From Parapedobacter pyrenivorans (GTDB taxonomy: Bacteria > Bacteroidota > Bacteroidia > Sphingobacteriales > Sphingobacteriaceae), in assembly GCF_014636865.1 (NCBI RefSeq), contig NZ_BMER01000006.1:248001-312000 (forward strand): a DNA stretch of 64,000 nt, in the 5' to 3' direction. Below the pieces are notes generated by a model. That model made no database searches. It had not been told where the DNA came from and saw nothing but the letters and a program-made list of their open reading frames with translations. Positions within the stretch are counted from its first letter, which is position 1, and each line of letters begins with the position of its first letter. Position numbers and translations under genes: made by a program. Positions 1 to 7,031 of the stretch are shown piece after piece.

Positions 1-874
1 CCGCTATGCGAGCAGGCAAATGGTCCGTTTCATGAAAAAATCCGATGATCCGCGTATCCGGATATACTTCGATCAAAATGATTTGACAGGTTCGTTCCGA
101 GATACACTTGCCAAATATAATGTTCAACTGCCGTCATTTATCGATCCGGATGACCCATTCGTTATGTATCAGGGCGGGCCTGCAGATTGGACGACCGACC
201 AAAGTATCACCCAATGGATGAGTAATCCTTTTCAGGTAAGCCAATACAGCCGCTATTTCCTGATTTCACCGGTCAACAGACTTTTTTTATCCCCCAAACT
301 AAACGGGGCTACCGGTAATGCTTTACATGTACTGGTATCCTACGCGGAAACCTGCTTTTATATCGCAGAAGGTATCCAAAAAGGCTATGGCGCAGGTATC
401 GATACCAAAGGTTCCGTATCCGACTGGTACAACAAAGGCATTGCCTCCTCGATCCGTACAATGAACGAAGTTGCGCGGGAAGCCGGCTCAACGATGGCAT
501 TCACGGGCGACGGGACGGCAGAAATCCAAGCCTACCAACAACATCCACAAGTCGCATTGGGATCTTCCAATGACTTGGAGCGCATTTATATCCAGCAGTA
601 CCTTGCGTTTTTCCGCCTGCCCAATGAAGCCTACGTACTGTGCAGAAGAACAGGCTATCCCATTGCAGGATCGGCATATTATCCCATGGAATCCTTCACC
701 GAACCAATTCCCCGACGCTTCGGGATCAACGATCCCGGTGAGGTTAATCGTGCAAATTGGGAAAGTGCTTATCAGGAGCAAGGCTTTACATTGCGTGCAG
801 TTGATGCGCAGACACTGAGTGAGGAACGGGTATGGTATGATAAAAATGCCCCAACGTTTGGAGGTGGGAATTAA
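1..874 (+). CDS. SusD/RagB-like outer-membrane lipoprotein, 3' part (5' end outside window)
   Basis: The frame is open to the left edge of the window (first full codon at base 2), so only the C-terminal ~290 residues are present and the first ATG at 20 is internal. The segment YASRQMVRF followed by KKSDDPRIRIYF is typical of the SusD-like_2 branch of SusD/RagB proteins. These surface lipoproteins bind glycan or peptide and form the lid of a SusC TonB-dependent channel. The C-terminus (ESFTEPIPRRF, then NRANWESA) also fits this family, in which substrate-handling loops lie near the end. Its stop overlaps the start of the GH18 gene by one base (TAATG), so the two are probably co-transcribed and act on the same glycan. 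The partner SusC would lie to the left of the window. Confidence 0.88.
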   Translation, partial: RYASRQMVRFMKKSDDPRIRIYFDQNDLTGSFRDTLAKYNVQLPSFIDPDDPFVMYQGGPADWTTDQSITQWMSNPFQVSQYSRYFLISPVNRLFLSPKLNGATGNALHVLVSYAETCFYIAEGIQKGYGAGIDTKGSVSDWYNKGIASSIRTMNEVAREAGSTMAFTGDGTAEIQAYQQHPQVALGSSNDLERIYIQQYLAFFRLPNEAYVLCRRTGYPIAGSAYYPMESFTEPIPRRFGINDPGEVNRANWESAYQEQGFTLRAVDAQTLSEERVWYDKNAPTFGGGN

Positions 875-1959
875 TGCAAAAAAAACTCCTGTTACTTACG
901 ACTTTGCTTGTCCTAGTCTCCCTTATCGGATTAGCCCAGACCCGCTCCGACTTTTCAGTCATTGCCTACTATACGGGCGACAGCGAAACCATTGACCGCT
1001 ATGAGGTCAGCAAACTCACGCATATCATTTTCAGCTTTGGTCACTTAAAAGAAGGCCGCTTCCACATCGATAATGCACGGGATACGGCTACTATCAAACA
1101 CCTTGTTTCACTAAAAAAACAGCATCCCCGGCTCAAAATCATGCTCTCGCTGGGCGGATGGGGCGGTTGTGAGCTCTGCTCGGATGTTTTTTCAACGGTC
1201 GAAGGGCGTGCGCAGTTTGCCCAATCCTTCAAAGCCGCGAATGACTATTTCGGCACCGATGGTCTCGATTTAGACTGGGAGTACCCGGCTATTGAAGGTC
1301 ACCCCGGCCATCCCTATAAACCTGAAGATCGGCCGAATTTCACGGCACTGGTCGTAGAGCTACGCCGCGTGCTGGGCGATCAACAGGAGTTGAGTTTCGC
1401 CGCTGGCGGATTCCAGCATTTTCTGGACGAATCGGTAGACTGGCAGAAAATCATGCCACTGCTGGACCGGGTTAATATCATGAGTTATGACTTGGTTAAC
1501 GGCTATGCCACCGTGACGGGCCACCACACGCCGCTATACAGTGTGCGACCGGGTGAAGAATCGACAGACCGGGCTGTACAATACCTGCTAAACTTGGGGG
1601 TACCGGCAAAAAAGCTGGTCATCGGCGCGGCATTTTACACCCGTATCTGGAAAAATGTAGCGGCAAAAGACGACGGACGGTATCAGGCGGGTGAACATAC
1701 CCGGGGGTATCCATTCAAGCAGTTTGAGACCCAGCTAACGCCAGAAAAAGGCTGGCAATACCATTACGACGAAAAAGCGCAGGCGCCTTACTGGTATAAC
1801 GCCAGGGAAAAGTTATATGCTACTGGTGACGATAGCCGTTCGGTACAAGCCAAAACCCGGTATGCGCATGACAACGGGCTTGGCGGCATCATGTTCTGGG
1901 AGCTTACGCTGGACAAGGAACGGGACGGTTTGCTGGATACAATCAATCCCAACAATTAG
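874..1959 (+). CDS. Secreted glycoside hydrolase family 18 (chitinase-like)
   Basis: A 361-residue protein with an N-terminal signal peptide (hydrophobic run at residues 5-20, AQ cleavage near 21-22). The GH18 signature is complete: SLGGWGG near residue 92 and the catalytic DxxDxDxE motif as DGLDLDWEY at about 129-137, with Glu136 as the general acid. GH18 enzymes cleave beta-1,4 GlcNAc linkages in chitin or N-glycan cores by substrate-assisted catalysis. The segment GHPGHPYKPEDRPNF just after the motif resembles chitinases more than endo-beta-N-acetylglucosaminidases, but the exact substrate is inferred. The start is supported by a strong GGAGGTGG-like ribosome site at 860-868 and the TAATG overlap with the upstream SusD-like gene. 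It is probably exported to the periplasm or surface; no lipobox is evident. Confidence 0.92.
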   Translation: MQKKLLLLTTLLVLVSLIGLAQTRSDFSVIAYYTGDSETIDRYEVSKLTHIIFSFGHLKEGRFHIDNARDTATIKHLVSLKKQHPRLKIMLSLGGWGGCELCSDVFSTVEGRAQFAQSFKAANDYFGTDGLDLDWEYPAIEGHPGHPYKPEDRPNFTALVVELRRVLGDQQELSFAAGGFQHFLDESVDWQKIMPLLDRVNIMSYDLVNGYATVTGHHTPLYSVRPGEESTDRAVQYLLNLGVPAKKLVIGAAFYTRIWKNVAAKDDGRYQAGEHTRGYPFKQFETQLTPEKGWQYHYDEKAQAPYWYNAREKLYATGDDSRSVQAKTRYAHDNGLGGIMFWELTLDKERDGLLDTINPNN

Positions 1960-2050
1960 GCGATTGGCAAACCATCAGCACCGCTTCATCACCGGCAACA
2001 AAACTTGCCAGTACTATATCCGATTACGACATTAACTAATGTGTTACGAA

Positions 2051-3628
2051 ATGAAAAAGATCAGCTACCTCCCTATCCTCGCAGCCCTACTTGTTTTACA
2101 AGCATGCAATCAGACAACCACGAAACAGGGATCGAAACCTCGCATTGCTATTGCTGGCCTAGCCATCGAATCGAGCACATTTTCTCCAGCCACCACAGAT
2201 ACCGCTGCTTTCCATCCAAAAAGAGGTGAAGAAATCTTTACCAATTACCCCTTCTTTGCTCAGGGATCGGAGCTGCGAGAGGCCGCGGAGTGGGTACCTA
2301 CGTTGACCGGCAAATCCATCCCCGGCGGCGCAGTTACACGAGAAGCTTATGAAGCACTTGTGGGAGAGTTGCTGGATTCATTGGCAAACAACCTCCCATA
2401 TGATGGTCTATTTTTTGACATCCACGGAGCGATGAGCGTCGTAGGATTGGACGATGCCGAGGGCGACCTGATTACACGTGTCCGTGAGGTGGTTGGTAAC
2501 AAAACGGTCATTTCCACTAGCATGGACCTGCACGGCTGTGTTACCGAACCGCTTGCCGGCTACTCAGACCTCATCACCTGCTACCGGCTAGCTCCTCACG
2601 AAGATGCGATGGAATCCAAAGAACGTGCCGTACGCAATTTGGTGGATAGGCTGGTAGCTGGAACGGGCAAGCCCGCGTATAAGGCGTTGATCCCGGTACC
2701 CATCCTTTTGGCTGGTGAACAGACGAGCACACGGATAGAGCCGGGCAAAAGTCTCTACGCCGCTGTTGAGCCAACGGCCGCCCAGAAGGGGATTGTGGAT
2801 GCCGGCATCTGGATGGGATACCCATGGGCCGATGAACCTCGCAACCATGCGAATGTGATGGTGGTAGGCGACGACAAGGCAGCGGTAAAAGCGGCCGCCG
2901 AGGCGTTGGCCAGGAAATTTTGGGACGTCCGCCGTGAATTTGACTTCGTGGCGCCGACAACCACATTGGATAGCGCGTTGGCCAAGGCATTGATCAGTGC
3001 GAAAAAACCGTTTATCATTAGCGATATGGGCGACAATCCCACCGCTGGAGGTGCCGGCGACGTAACCAAGACGCTTACGGACGTGCTTGCCAAGCCAGCT
3101 TTCGCTTCCCCGAATGGCCCCATGTTCATCTACGCTTCTTTGCCAGGCCCCGATCTGGTGGAAAAAGCGTTGAAGGCAGGGATAGGAAACCCGGTGGAAG
3201 GCTTCGCCGGTGCATTGGTGGATAGCCGGTTCGCCCCTCCCCTTAAGCTTAGTGGCACCGTGCACGCCATCAGGGAAGGCGACCGGGACGCAGAAGTCGA
3301 AGTGGTTGTAAAAACCAACAACAACTACATCATCGTCACAAAAAAGCGTAAACCTTACCATAACGAAAAGGATTTTACTGACCTCAAACTCAGCCCGCGG
3401 GAAGCGGATATCCTGATGGTGAAAATCGGCTACCTCGTACCTGAACTGTACGACATCCGGGGAGATTGGGTGATGGCGTTGACGGTTGGCGGCGTAGACC
3501 CCAACCTATCAACACTACCTTATAAACGTATTCAACGGCCGATGTTCCCGCTCGACAAGGATATGGAAGACCCCGACCTATCGGCCAGGTTCATTCCGTT
3601 GTCGCATGAGTACTGGCCAAAAAGGTAG
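2051..3628 (+). CDS. M81 family (MlrC-like) metallopeptidase, predicted lipoprotein
   Basis: The product matches the M81/MlrC family (microcystin-degradation enzyme C relatives, zinc peptidases acting on small peptides or D-amino-acid-containing substrates). Visible signatures are FFDIHGAM near residue 123, STSMDLHG near 157-163 and RLAPHEDAMES shortly after, covering the expected Asp/His zinc ligands. A C-terminal MlrC domain follows (GDNPTAGGAGD, FIYASLPGPDLV). The preferred start is 2051, giving MKKISYLPILAALLVLQAC, a clean lipoprotein leader with a LQAC lipobox. The upstream in-frame ATG at 2039 adds only MCYE and is less likely. M81 members are commonly cytoplasmic, so the lipoprotein leader is noteworthy. 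It lies 91 bases after the chitinase and may belong to the same transcript. The physiological substrate is unknown. Confidence 0.85.
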   Translation: MKKISYLPILAALLVLQACNQTTTKQGSKPRIAIAGLAIESSTFSPATTDTAAFHPKRGEEIFTNYPFFAQGSELREAAEWVPTLTGKSIPGGAVTREAYEALVGELLDSLANNLPYDGLFFDIHGAMSVVGLDDAEGDLITRVREVVGNKTVISTSMDLHGCVTEPLAGYSDLITCYRLAPHEDAMESKERAVRNLVDRLVAGTGKPAYKALIPVPILLAGEQTSTRIEPGKSLYAAVEPTAAQKGIVDAGIWMGYPWADEPRNHANVMVVGDDKAAVKAAAEALARKFWDVRREFDFVAPTTTLDSALAKALISAKKPFIISDMGDNPTAGGAGDVTKTLTDVLAKPAFASPNGPMFIYASLPGPDLVEKALKAGIGNPVEGFAGALVDSRFAPPLKLSGTVHAIREGDRDAEVEVVVKTNNNYIIVTKKRKPYHNEKDFTDLKLSPREADILMVKIGYLVPELYDIRGDWVMALTVGGVDPNLSTLPYKRIQRPMFPLDKDMEDPDLSARFIPLSHEYWPKR

Positions 3629-3817
3629 GCTTAGGTAAATGCAACGAAGCAGCATGCAAAAACAGGTTCATTATCAAAATATTATGAATAATTCAGCGTA
3701 AGTGGGGTAAAAAAAGAGGTCGCTTTCATCAGTACTCTAACCGGCTAACAGGCTAAAGATATAAAATATAGCATAAATTTTAACACTTTTTAACTATGAA
3801 TAATTAGTTTTTAATTT

Positions 3818-3825
3818 TATGTTTG
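3818..3825 (+). promoter_or_regulatory. Bacteroidota-type -7 promoter element (TATGTTTG)
   Basis: TATGTTTG matches the TAnnTTTG -7 consensus of the primary Bacteroidota sigma factor. It sits in an AT-rich stretch with a T-run near 3787-3791, but no perfect -33 TTTG. It would start transcription near 3830-3833, exactly at the 5' strand of the closing helix of the predicted RNA gene that follows. Confidence 0.55.
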
Positions 3826-3830
3826 CAACA

Positions 3831-4050
3831 GTAATCAACCGCTGAGAGGCGATTTTCCCTCAGGATCTGATAAATCCTCATCAAAACCGGGAAGAACAGA
3901 CACCACCGACAGTATTGATTACGAACAACATACAATTGAAAATCAGCACATCATGTCGCTGTAGGGTCGCATAGACTGACAATGATTTTGGTTTGTTTTA
4001 ATAGGTAGGAAGACGCCGATTGCCGCCCGGTAATCGGCTCTTCCGTTTTC
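3831..4050 (+). ncRNA. Candidate structured non-coding RNA (~220 nt), family not recognised
   Basis: This stretch lies between the M81 gene (+) and pepP (-), has no supportable ORF, and is framed by a -7 promoter element (3818-3825) and a strong + strand terminator (4008-4050). Seen directly: GTAATCAA at 3831-3838 pairs perfectly with TTGATTAC at 3915-3922, closing a domain. Inside it are hairpins CTGAG/CTCAG (3842-3864) and GGAT/ATCC (3865-3879). A further hairpin TGTC-CTGT/ATAG-GACA lies around 3954-3981. Size and terminal pairing are compatible with a housekeeping RNA such as 6S RNA or with an unclassified regulatory RNA, but I cannot assign a family. No downstream gene on the same strand exists for a cis-acting role, which argues for a free-standing RNA. 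Confidence 0.5.
4008..4050 (+). terminator. Rho-independent terminator of the candidate ncRNA
   Basis: GGAAGA-c-GCCGATT (4008-4021) pairs with AATCGGC-TCTTCC (4032-4044), a 13-bp stem with a single bulged C and a 10-nt loop, followed by GTTTTC. The T-tract lies only on the + strand side, so it terminates rightward transcription (the ncRNA and possibly the M81 transcript). It ends 8 bases before the convergent pepP stop codon. Confidence 0.75.
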
Positions 4051-4058
4051 AATCAACA

Positions 4059-5831
4059 TTAAACTGCTGCTGTTTTTTTTGCCAACCAGTGTTTTTCTCC
4101 CTCATCCAAATAGGGTGCCAGCTTAACATAAACCGTTGCATGGTAAGCGTTCAGCCAATCAATGTGTTTGGAATCGAGCAACGATTTATCAATCAATAGC
4201 GTATCGATATAGCAGAGGGTCAATGTCTCAAACGCGATAAATTGACCAAACAAGGTGTCTGTGTGAAGCATGCTCAATACGAGATTTTCGATGCGGATGC
4301 CGTATTTGCCCTCCCGGTAAAGTCCCGGCTCGATGGAGGTGATCATTCCCGGTTCGATAGGTACGTCCACAGCGGCGGCATTGAACGTATGGGGGCCCTC
4401 ATGTACATTGAGGAAAAAGCCGACCCCGTGCCCCGTACCATGACCATAATTACGCAGTTCATCCCACAGCGGCTTGCGAGTGATGGCATCGATTTGGTAG
4501 CCACGCGTACCTTTTGGAAAAACTGCCGCGCAGCCCTCAATCATCCCCCGGAGTACCAGTGTATAGTCTATCCGTTCCGCATCCGTGGCATTCCCCAACG
4601 ACACCACGCGGGTAATGTCTGTGGTGCCCGTGCGGTATTGGCCACCCGAATCGACTAAGAGCAACCCGTTGGGTTGCAATGTATCATTACTGGCTGTCGT
4701 AGCCTTGTAATGCGGCAGGGCACCATGAGCCCTGTACCCTGCAATAGTATCAAAACTCTCGCCTACAAAGCCATCCTGCTCAGCCCGAAATTGGCGCAAT
4801 CGCTCTGCAAGCGATACTTCGCTAATGGTTTCTTTGCCGACTGTTTCCGTTAACCATTTAAAAAACTTGGTAAGTGCCACACCGTCCTTCAACATGGTAT
4901 TACGTGTATGAGCGATTTCCACCTCATTTTTCACCGCCTTGAAGTGTGTAGTGGGATTGGTTTTTTCAACGATTTCTTTGCCGGCCATCAACTTATATAA
5001 CCGGCTGCACGTGCGACGGGAATCCAACAGAAAACTGGTGGCGGGCAACTGATTTAGGGTGTCTTCGACCCGACCATAATCCGATACCTGAACACCCGAG
5101 GCCTCCAGTGAAGTACGATCTTGGCTGGACAGTTTTTCTCGATCAATGAACAATACCGCACGATCGGCTGTAACAAGGACGAATGCCAAAGCTACCGGAT
5201 TGCACAACACGTCGCTTCCTCGCATATTCAATAGCCAGGCCACGTCATCCAACGAAGAGATGAGATGAGCCATCGCCCGGCTTTTCACCATTTCCGCACG
5301 CAAGCGATTAAGCTTGGATTCCGTGGCTTCACCTGTCAATGTCTCTTCAAGAAAATAGACGGGCCTCTTCGGCAATGCAGGGCGGTCGAACCATATCGAT
5401 GTCAAAAAGTCGATACCTTCCCATACATCCATACCTGCGGACAGCAATGGGTTTCTTATTGCCTTTGCCAACGACTCGGACACCAATCGATCGTCGAAAG
5501 CCACTACGGCCTCACTCGGCAAGTTCTCCGCCAGCCAGTTGGCATATTCAGGAGCAGTTTGCACGGTCAGTTTCACCAGCTCATACCCAGTACCTGCCAA
5601 TTGTTCGCGTGCTTGCACGAAATAACGGGAGTCTGTCCACAGACCCGCAAACGATTGGGTAATGGCCAACGTGCCTGCAGAGCCCGTGAAACCCGATGCC
5701 CAAGCGATGCACTTGTAGTGATCGGGCAGGTATTCACTGATATGGGGATCGGACGAAGGAATAATATAAGCGTCGATATCTTGCTGTTTCATCAGGCCCC
5801 GGATAGCGGCCAGTTTTTCTGCATGGGTCAT
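4059..5831 (-). CDS. pepP: Xaa-Pro aminopeptidase (M24B)
   Basis: A cytosolic aminopeptidase P of the long, Bacteroidota/eukaryote-like type (~590 residues, three domains: two creatinase N-like domains, then the pita-bread M24 catalytic domain). The N-terminal block YIIPSSDPHISEYLP is diagnostic. All dinuclear-metal ligands are visible: the Asp of LLVDSGGQYR, the Asp of TTDITR, the His of GHGTGHGVG, the Glu of TSIEPGLY and the Glu of GIRIENLV. It removes N-terminal residues preceding proline from peptides. A longer frame opens at 5864, but the start is placed at 5831 (MTHAEKLAAIRGL) because this matches the family N-terminus and a promoter-like element overlaps the longer start. It appears monocistronic and convergent with the ncRNA gene. 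Confidence 0.93.
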   Translation of the reverse strand: MTHAEKLAAIRGLMKQQDIDAYIIPSSDPHISEYLPDHYKCIAWASGFTGSAGTLAITQSFAGLWTDSRYFVQAREQLAGTGYELVKLTVQTAPEYANWLAENLPSEAVVAFDDRLVSESLAKAIRNPLLSAGMDVWEGIDFLTSIWFDRPALPKRPVYFLEETLTGEATESKLNRLRAEMVKSRAMAHLISSLDDVAWLLNMRGSDVLCNPVALAFVLVTADRAVLFIDREKLSSQDRTSLEASGVQVSDYGRVEDTLNQLPATSFLLDSRRTCSRLYKLMAGKEIVEKTNPTTHFKAVKNEVEIAHTRNTMLKDGVALTKFFKWLTETVGKETISEVSLAERLRQFRAEQDGFVGESFDTIAGYRAHGALPHYKATTASNDTLQPNGLLLVDSGGQYRTGTTDITRVVSLGNATDAERIDYTLVLRGMIEGCAAVFPKGTRGYQIDAITRKPLWDELRNYGHGTGHGVGFFLNVHEGPHTFNAAAVDVPIEPGMITSIEPGLYREGKYGIRIENLVLSMLHTDTLFGQFIAFETLTLCYIDTLLIDKSLLDSKHIDWLNAYHATVYVKLAPYLDEGEKHWLAKKTAAV

Positions 5832-5860
5832 TGCGTGCTTTTGCTTGTTCTTAACGGTTC

Positions 5861-5889
5861 GCAAGTTACGAAATCTTTATAATCGCAAA
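5861..5889 (-). promoter_or_regulatory. Possible pepP promoter
   Basis: On the - strand, TTTG (5889-5886) is followed after 17 bases by TAACTTGC (5868-5861). This resembles the Bacteroidota TTTG-N17-21-TAnnTTTG promoter, with two mismatches in the -7 box. Transcription would begin near 5854, about 20 bases before the preferred pepP start at 5831. Confidence 0.3.
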
Positions 5890-6051
5890 TCGTCTTTAGG
5901 GCATAAGCTTGGCTACCACGACTGGGAAGAAACCCTTCGTTTCCAAAAGCGAGCTGATCATGTTCAGAAAAGTACTGGAGATAAAATTGATTTAAATTTT
6001 ATTCAAATTTTAGGTATTTATTATAAAATAAATATAATACATATACAATTC

Positions 6052-6090
6052 ATAGTCTTTTCATCGTCAAAAAGACGATGAAAAGACTAT
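6052..6090. repeat. Perfect 17-bp inverted repeat with A5 loop
   Basis: ATAGTCTTTTCATCGTC (6052-6068) is exactly complementary to 6074-6090, separated by AAAAA. Its right arm is the first two units of the 11-bp tandem array. It is not followed by a T-tract on either strand, so it is more likely an operator or cruciform-type element than a terminator. Confidence 0.8.
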
Positions 6091-6114
6091 TAAAAGACGA
6101 TAAATAGACGATGA
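6071..6114 (+). repeat. Four tandem 11-bp repeats (AAAGACGATRA)
   Basis: Units are AAAGACGATGA (6071), AAAGACTATTA (6082), AAAGACGATAA (6093) and ATAGACGATGA (6104), with a decayed fifth copy AAACTAAATAA (6115). The 11-bp period puts every GAC core on the same face of the helix. The array ends 22 bases before a possible -7 element (6137-6144), a position suited to an activator that binds direct repeats. Confidence 0.8.
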
Positions 6115-6279
6115 AAACTAAATAAAGTATAAGTTTTATATTGCTTTTAACCTGGCTTTTTTTTGGAAAGAGGTCAGCGCACTCTTGGGCGCTTTTTGGA
6201 AACCGCCTACGGTAGCAATGCAAGGAGTTGGACTTTCCCCAACTTTTGGTTAACTTGGCCCATCACCAACAGCTCAATC

Positions 6280-7005
6280 ATGTATCGACTACGATTAACT
6301 GGTTTAGGTTTAACACTATTGGCAACCATTTATGTGGCAATCGCCCAAGAAACGGTTACGAATAAGCGTAACAAGGAGATTCCTGCTATTATTGAAAATC
6401 AGGTATTGACAGCCTTGTCCCATTATCCAGACCTGAAAGAGACAAACATCCGCTTCCTATTCACCGATAAGCTAAAAAAATCCATTATGGTCGCGAGGCC
6501 GACCGCAGGCTCCTTATTTAAAAGACCACAAAACCGAACGTATAACGTGCTGATCAACCCGGCTTTCAAGCTGGATTACCAGATCGAGTCAATCCGGCAG
6601 ATTCCGGATAGTGTCATGATTGGCTGGATTGGGCATGAGCTGGGCCACATTATGGACTATGAACGTAAAAGCACCTGGAAAATCATGGGGATGGGCATTT
6701 CCTATTGGTTGTCCAAAAATTATGTACGAAAGGCCGAACGCATAGCGGATTCGTTCGCCGTAAACAATGGAATGGGTGCTTACCTGACGGCAAAGAAATC
6801 GTTTGTCCTGGACCATGCAGAACTGCCGCAGGCTTATAAAGATAAAATCCAGGCGCTATACCCCTCTCCCAGTTACATCGAAAAACTGATGGCCGATCTG
6901 GAACGTGAAGCTGAGTACGAAAGAGAAACAGCGTTTCCCGCTGAAGAAAAGGCTCACGGGGCAGAAGTCGAACTGCCTGAGGAAAGTCACCCGGGTATTA
7001 GCTAA
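6280..7005 (+). CDS. Secreted HExxH metallopeptidase-like protein (M48-like)
   Basis: A 241-residue protein starting at ATG 6280, with a signal peptide (MYRLRLTGLGLTLLATIYVAIAQ). The longer open frame from 6163 is discarded because it would bury this leader. The zinc-binding HExxH is present as IGHELGHIMDYE near residue 115, followed about 45 residues later by KAERIADSFAV, where the conserved Asp/Glu of gluzincins is expected. The fold is probably M48/peptidase-like, but the protein is short and lacks the membrane helices of HtpX or Ste24. The C-terminal tail is rich in Glu and Ala. It lies 26 bases upstream of dacB on the same strand, so a joint envelope or peptidoglycan-related role is plausible but inferred. 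Confidence 0.7.
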   Translation: MYRLRLTGLGLTLLATIYVAIAQETVTNKRNKEIPAIIENQVLTALSHYPDLKETNIRFLFTDKLKKSIMVARPTAGSLFKRPQNRTYNVLINPAFKLDYQIESIRQIPDSVMIGWIGHELGHIMDYERKSTWKIMGMGISYWLSKNYVRKAERIADSFAVNNGMGAYLTAKKSFVLDHAELPQAYKDKIQALYPSPSYIEKLMADLEREAEYERETAFPAEEKAHGAEVELPEESHPGIS

Positions 7006-7031
7006 CTTAGCCTTCGAAAAACAGTCTAACG

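Larger units (their letters stand above)
5890..6279. other. Intergenic regulatory region between pepP and the HExxH peptidase gene
   Basis: About 390 bases without a supportable gene. The left part (5890-5985) shows nothing recognisable. Bases 5985-6051 are very AT-rich. Next come the inverted repeat and 11-bp tandem repeats listed separately (6052-6114). A TATATTGC box at 6137-6144 is a possible imperfect -7 element for the downstream gene. A small terminator-like hairpin AGCGC/GCGCT followed by five T's lies at 6176-6197 in the leader and could be an attenuator, though its stem is only 5 bp. Confidence 0.4.

Noticed and set aside
2588-3361. 257-residue antisense open frame inside the M81 gene
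   Set aside because: It lies wholly opposite a well-supported M81 coding sequence, shows no recognisable domain and has the composition expected of a shadow frame in GC-rich codons.
3841-3895. TPP-riboswitch-like words (CTGAGA, GGATCTGATAA, GGGAAG)
   Set aside because: The order and pairing do not fit the thi-box: the 5' GGGGTGC strand is missing, the CCTGATCTGGATAATGCCAG core is not reproduced, and no thiamine gene follows on the + strand.
5265-5882. 205-residue + strand open frame opposite pepP
   Set aside because: Antisense to conserved pepP domains with no family motif; a shadow of strong codon bias.
6052-6114. Possible short CRISPR array
   Set aside because: Repeats are 11 bp, contiguous and without spacers, and no cas genes are present.
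6163-6279. N-terminal extension of the HExxH peptidase frame from 6163
   Set aside because: It would place a clear signal peptide at residues 40-62 and begins in a region with a terminator-like hairpin; ATG 6280 is the better start.
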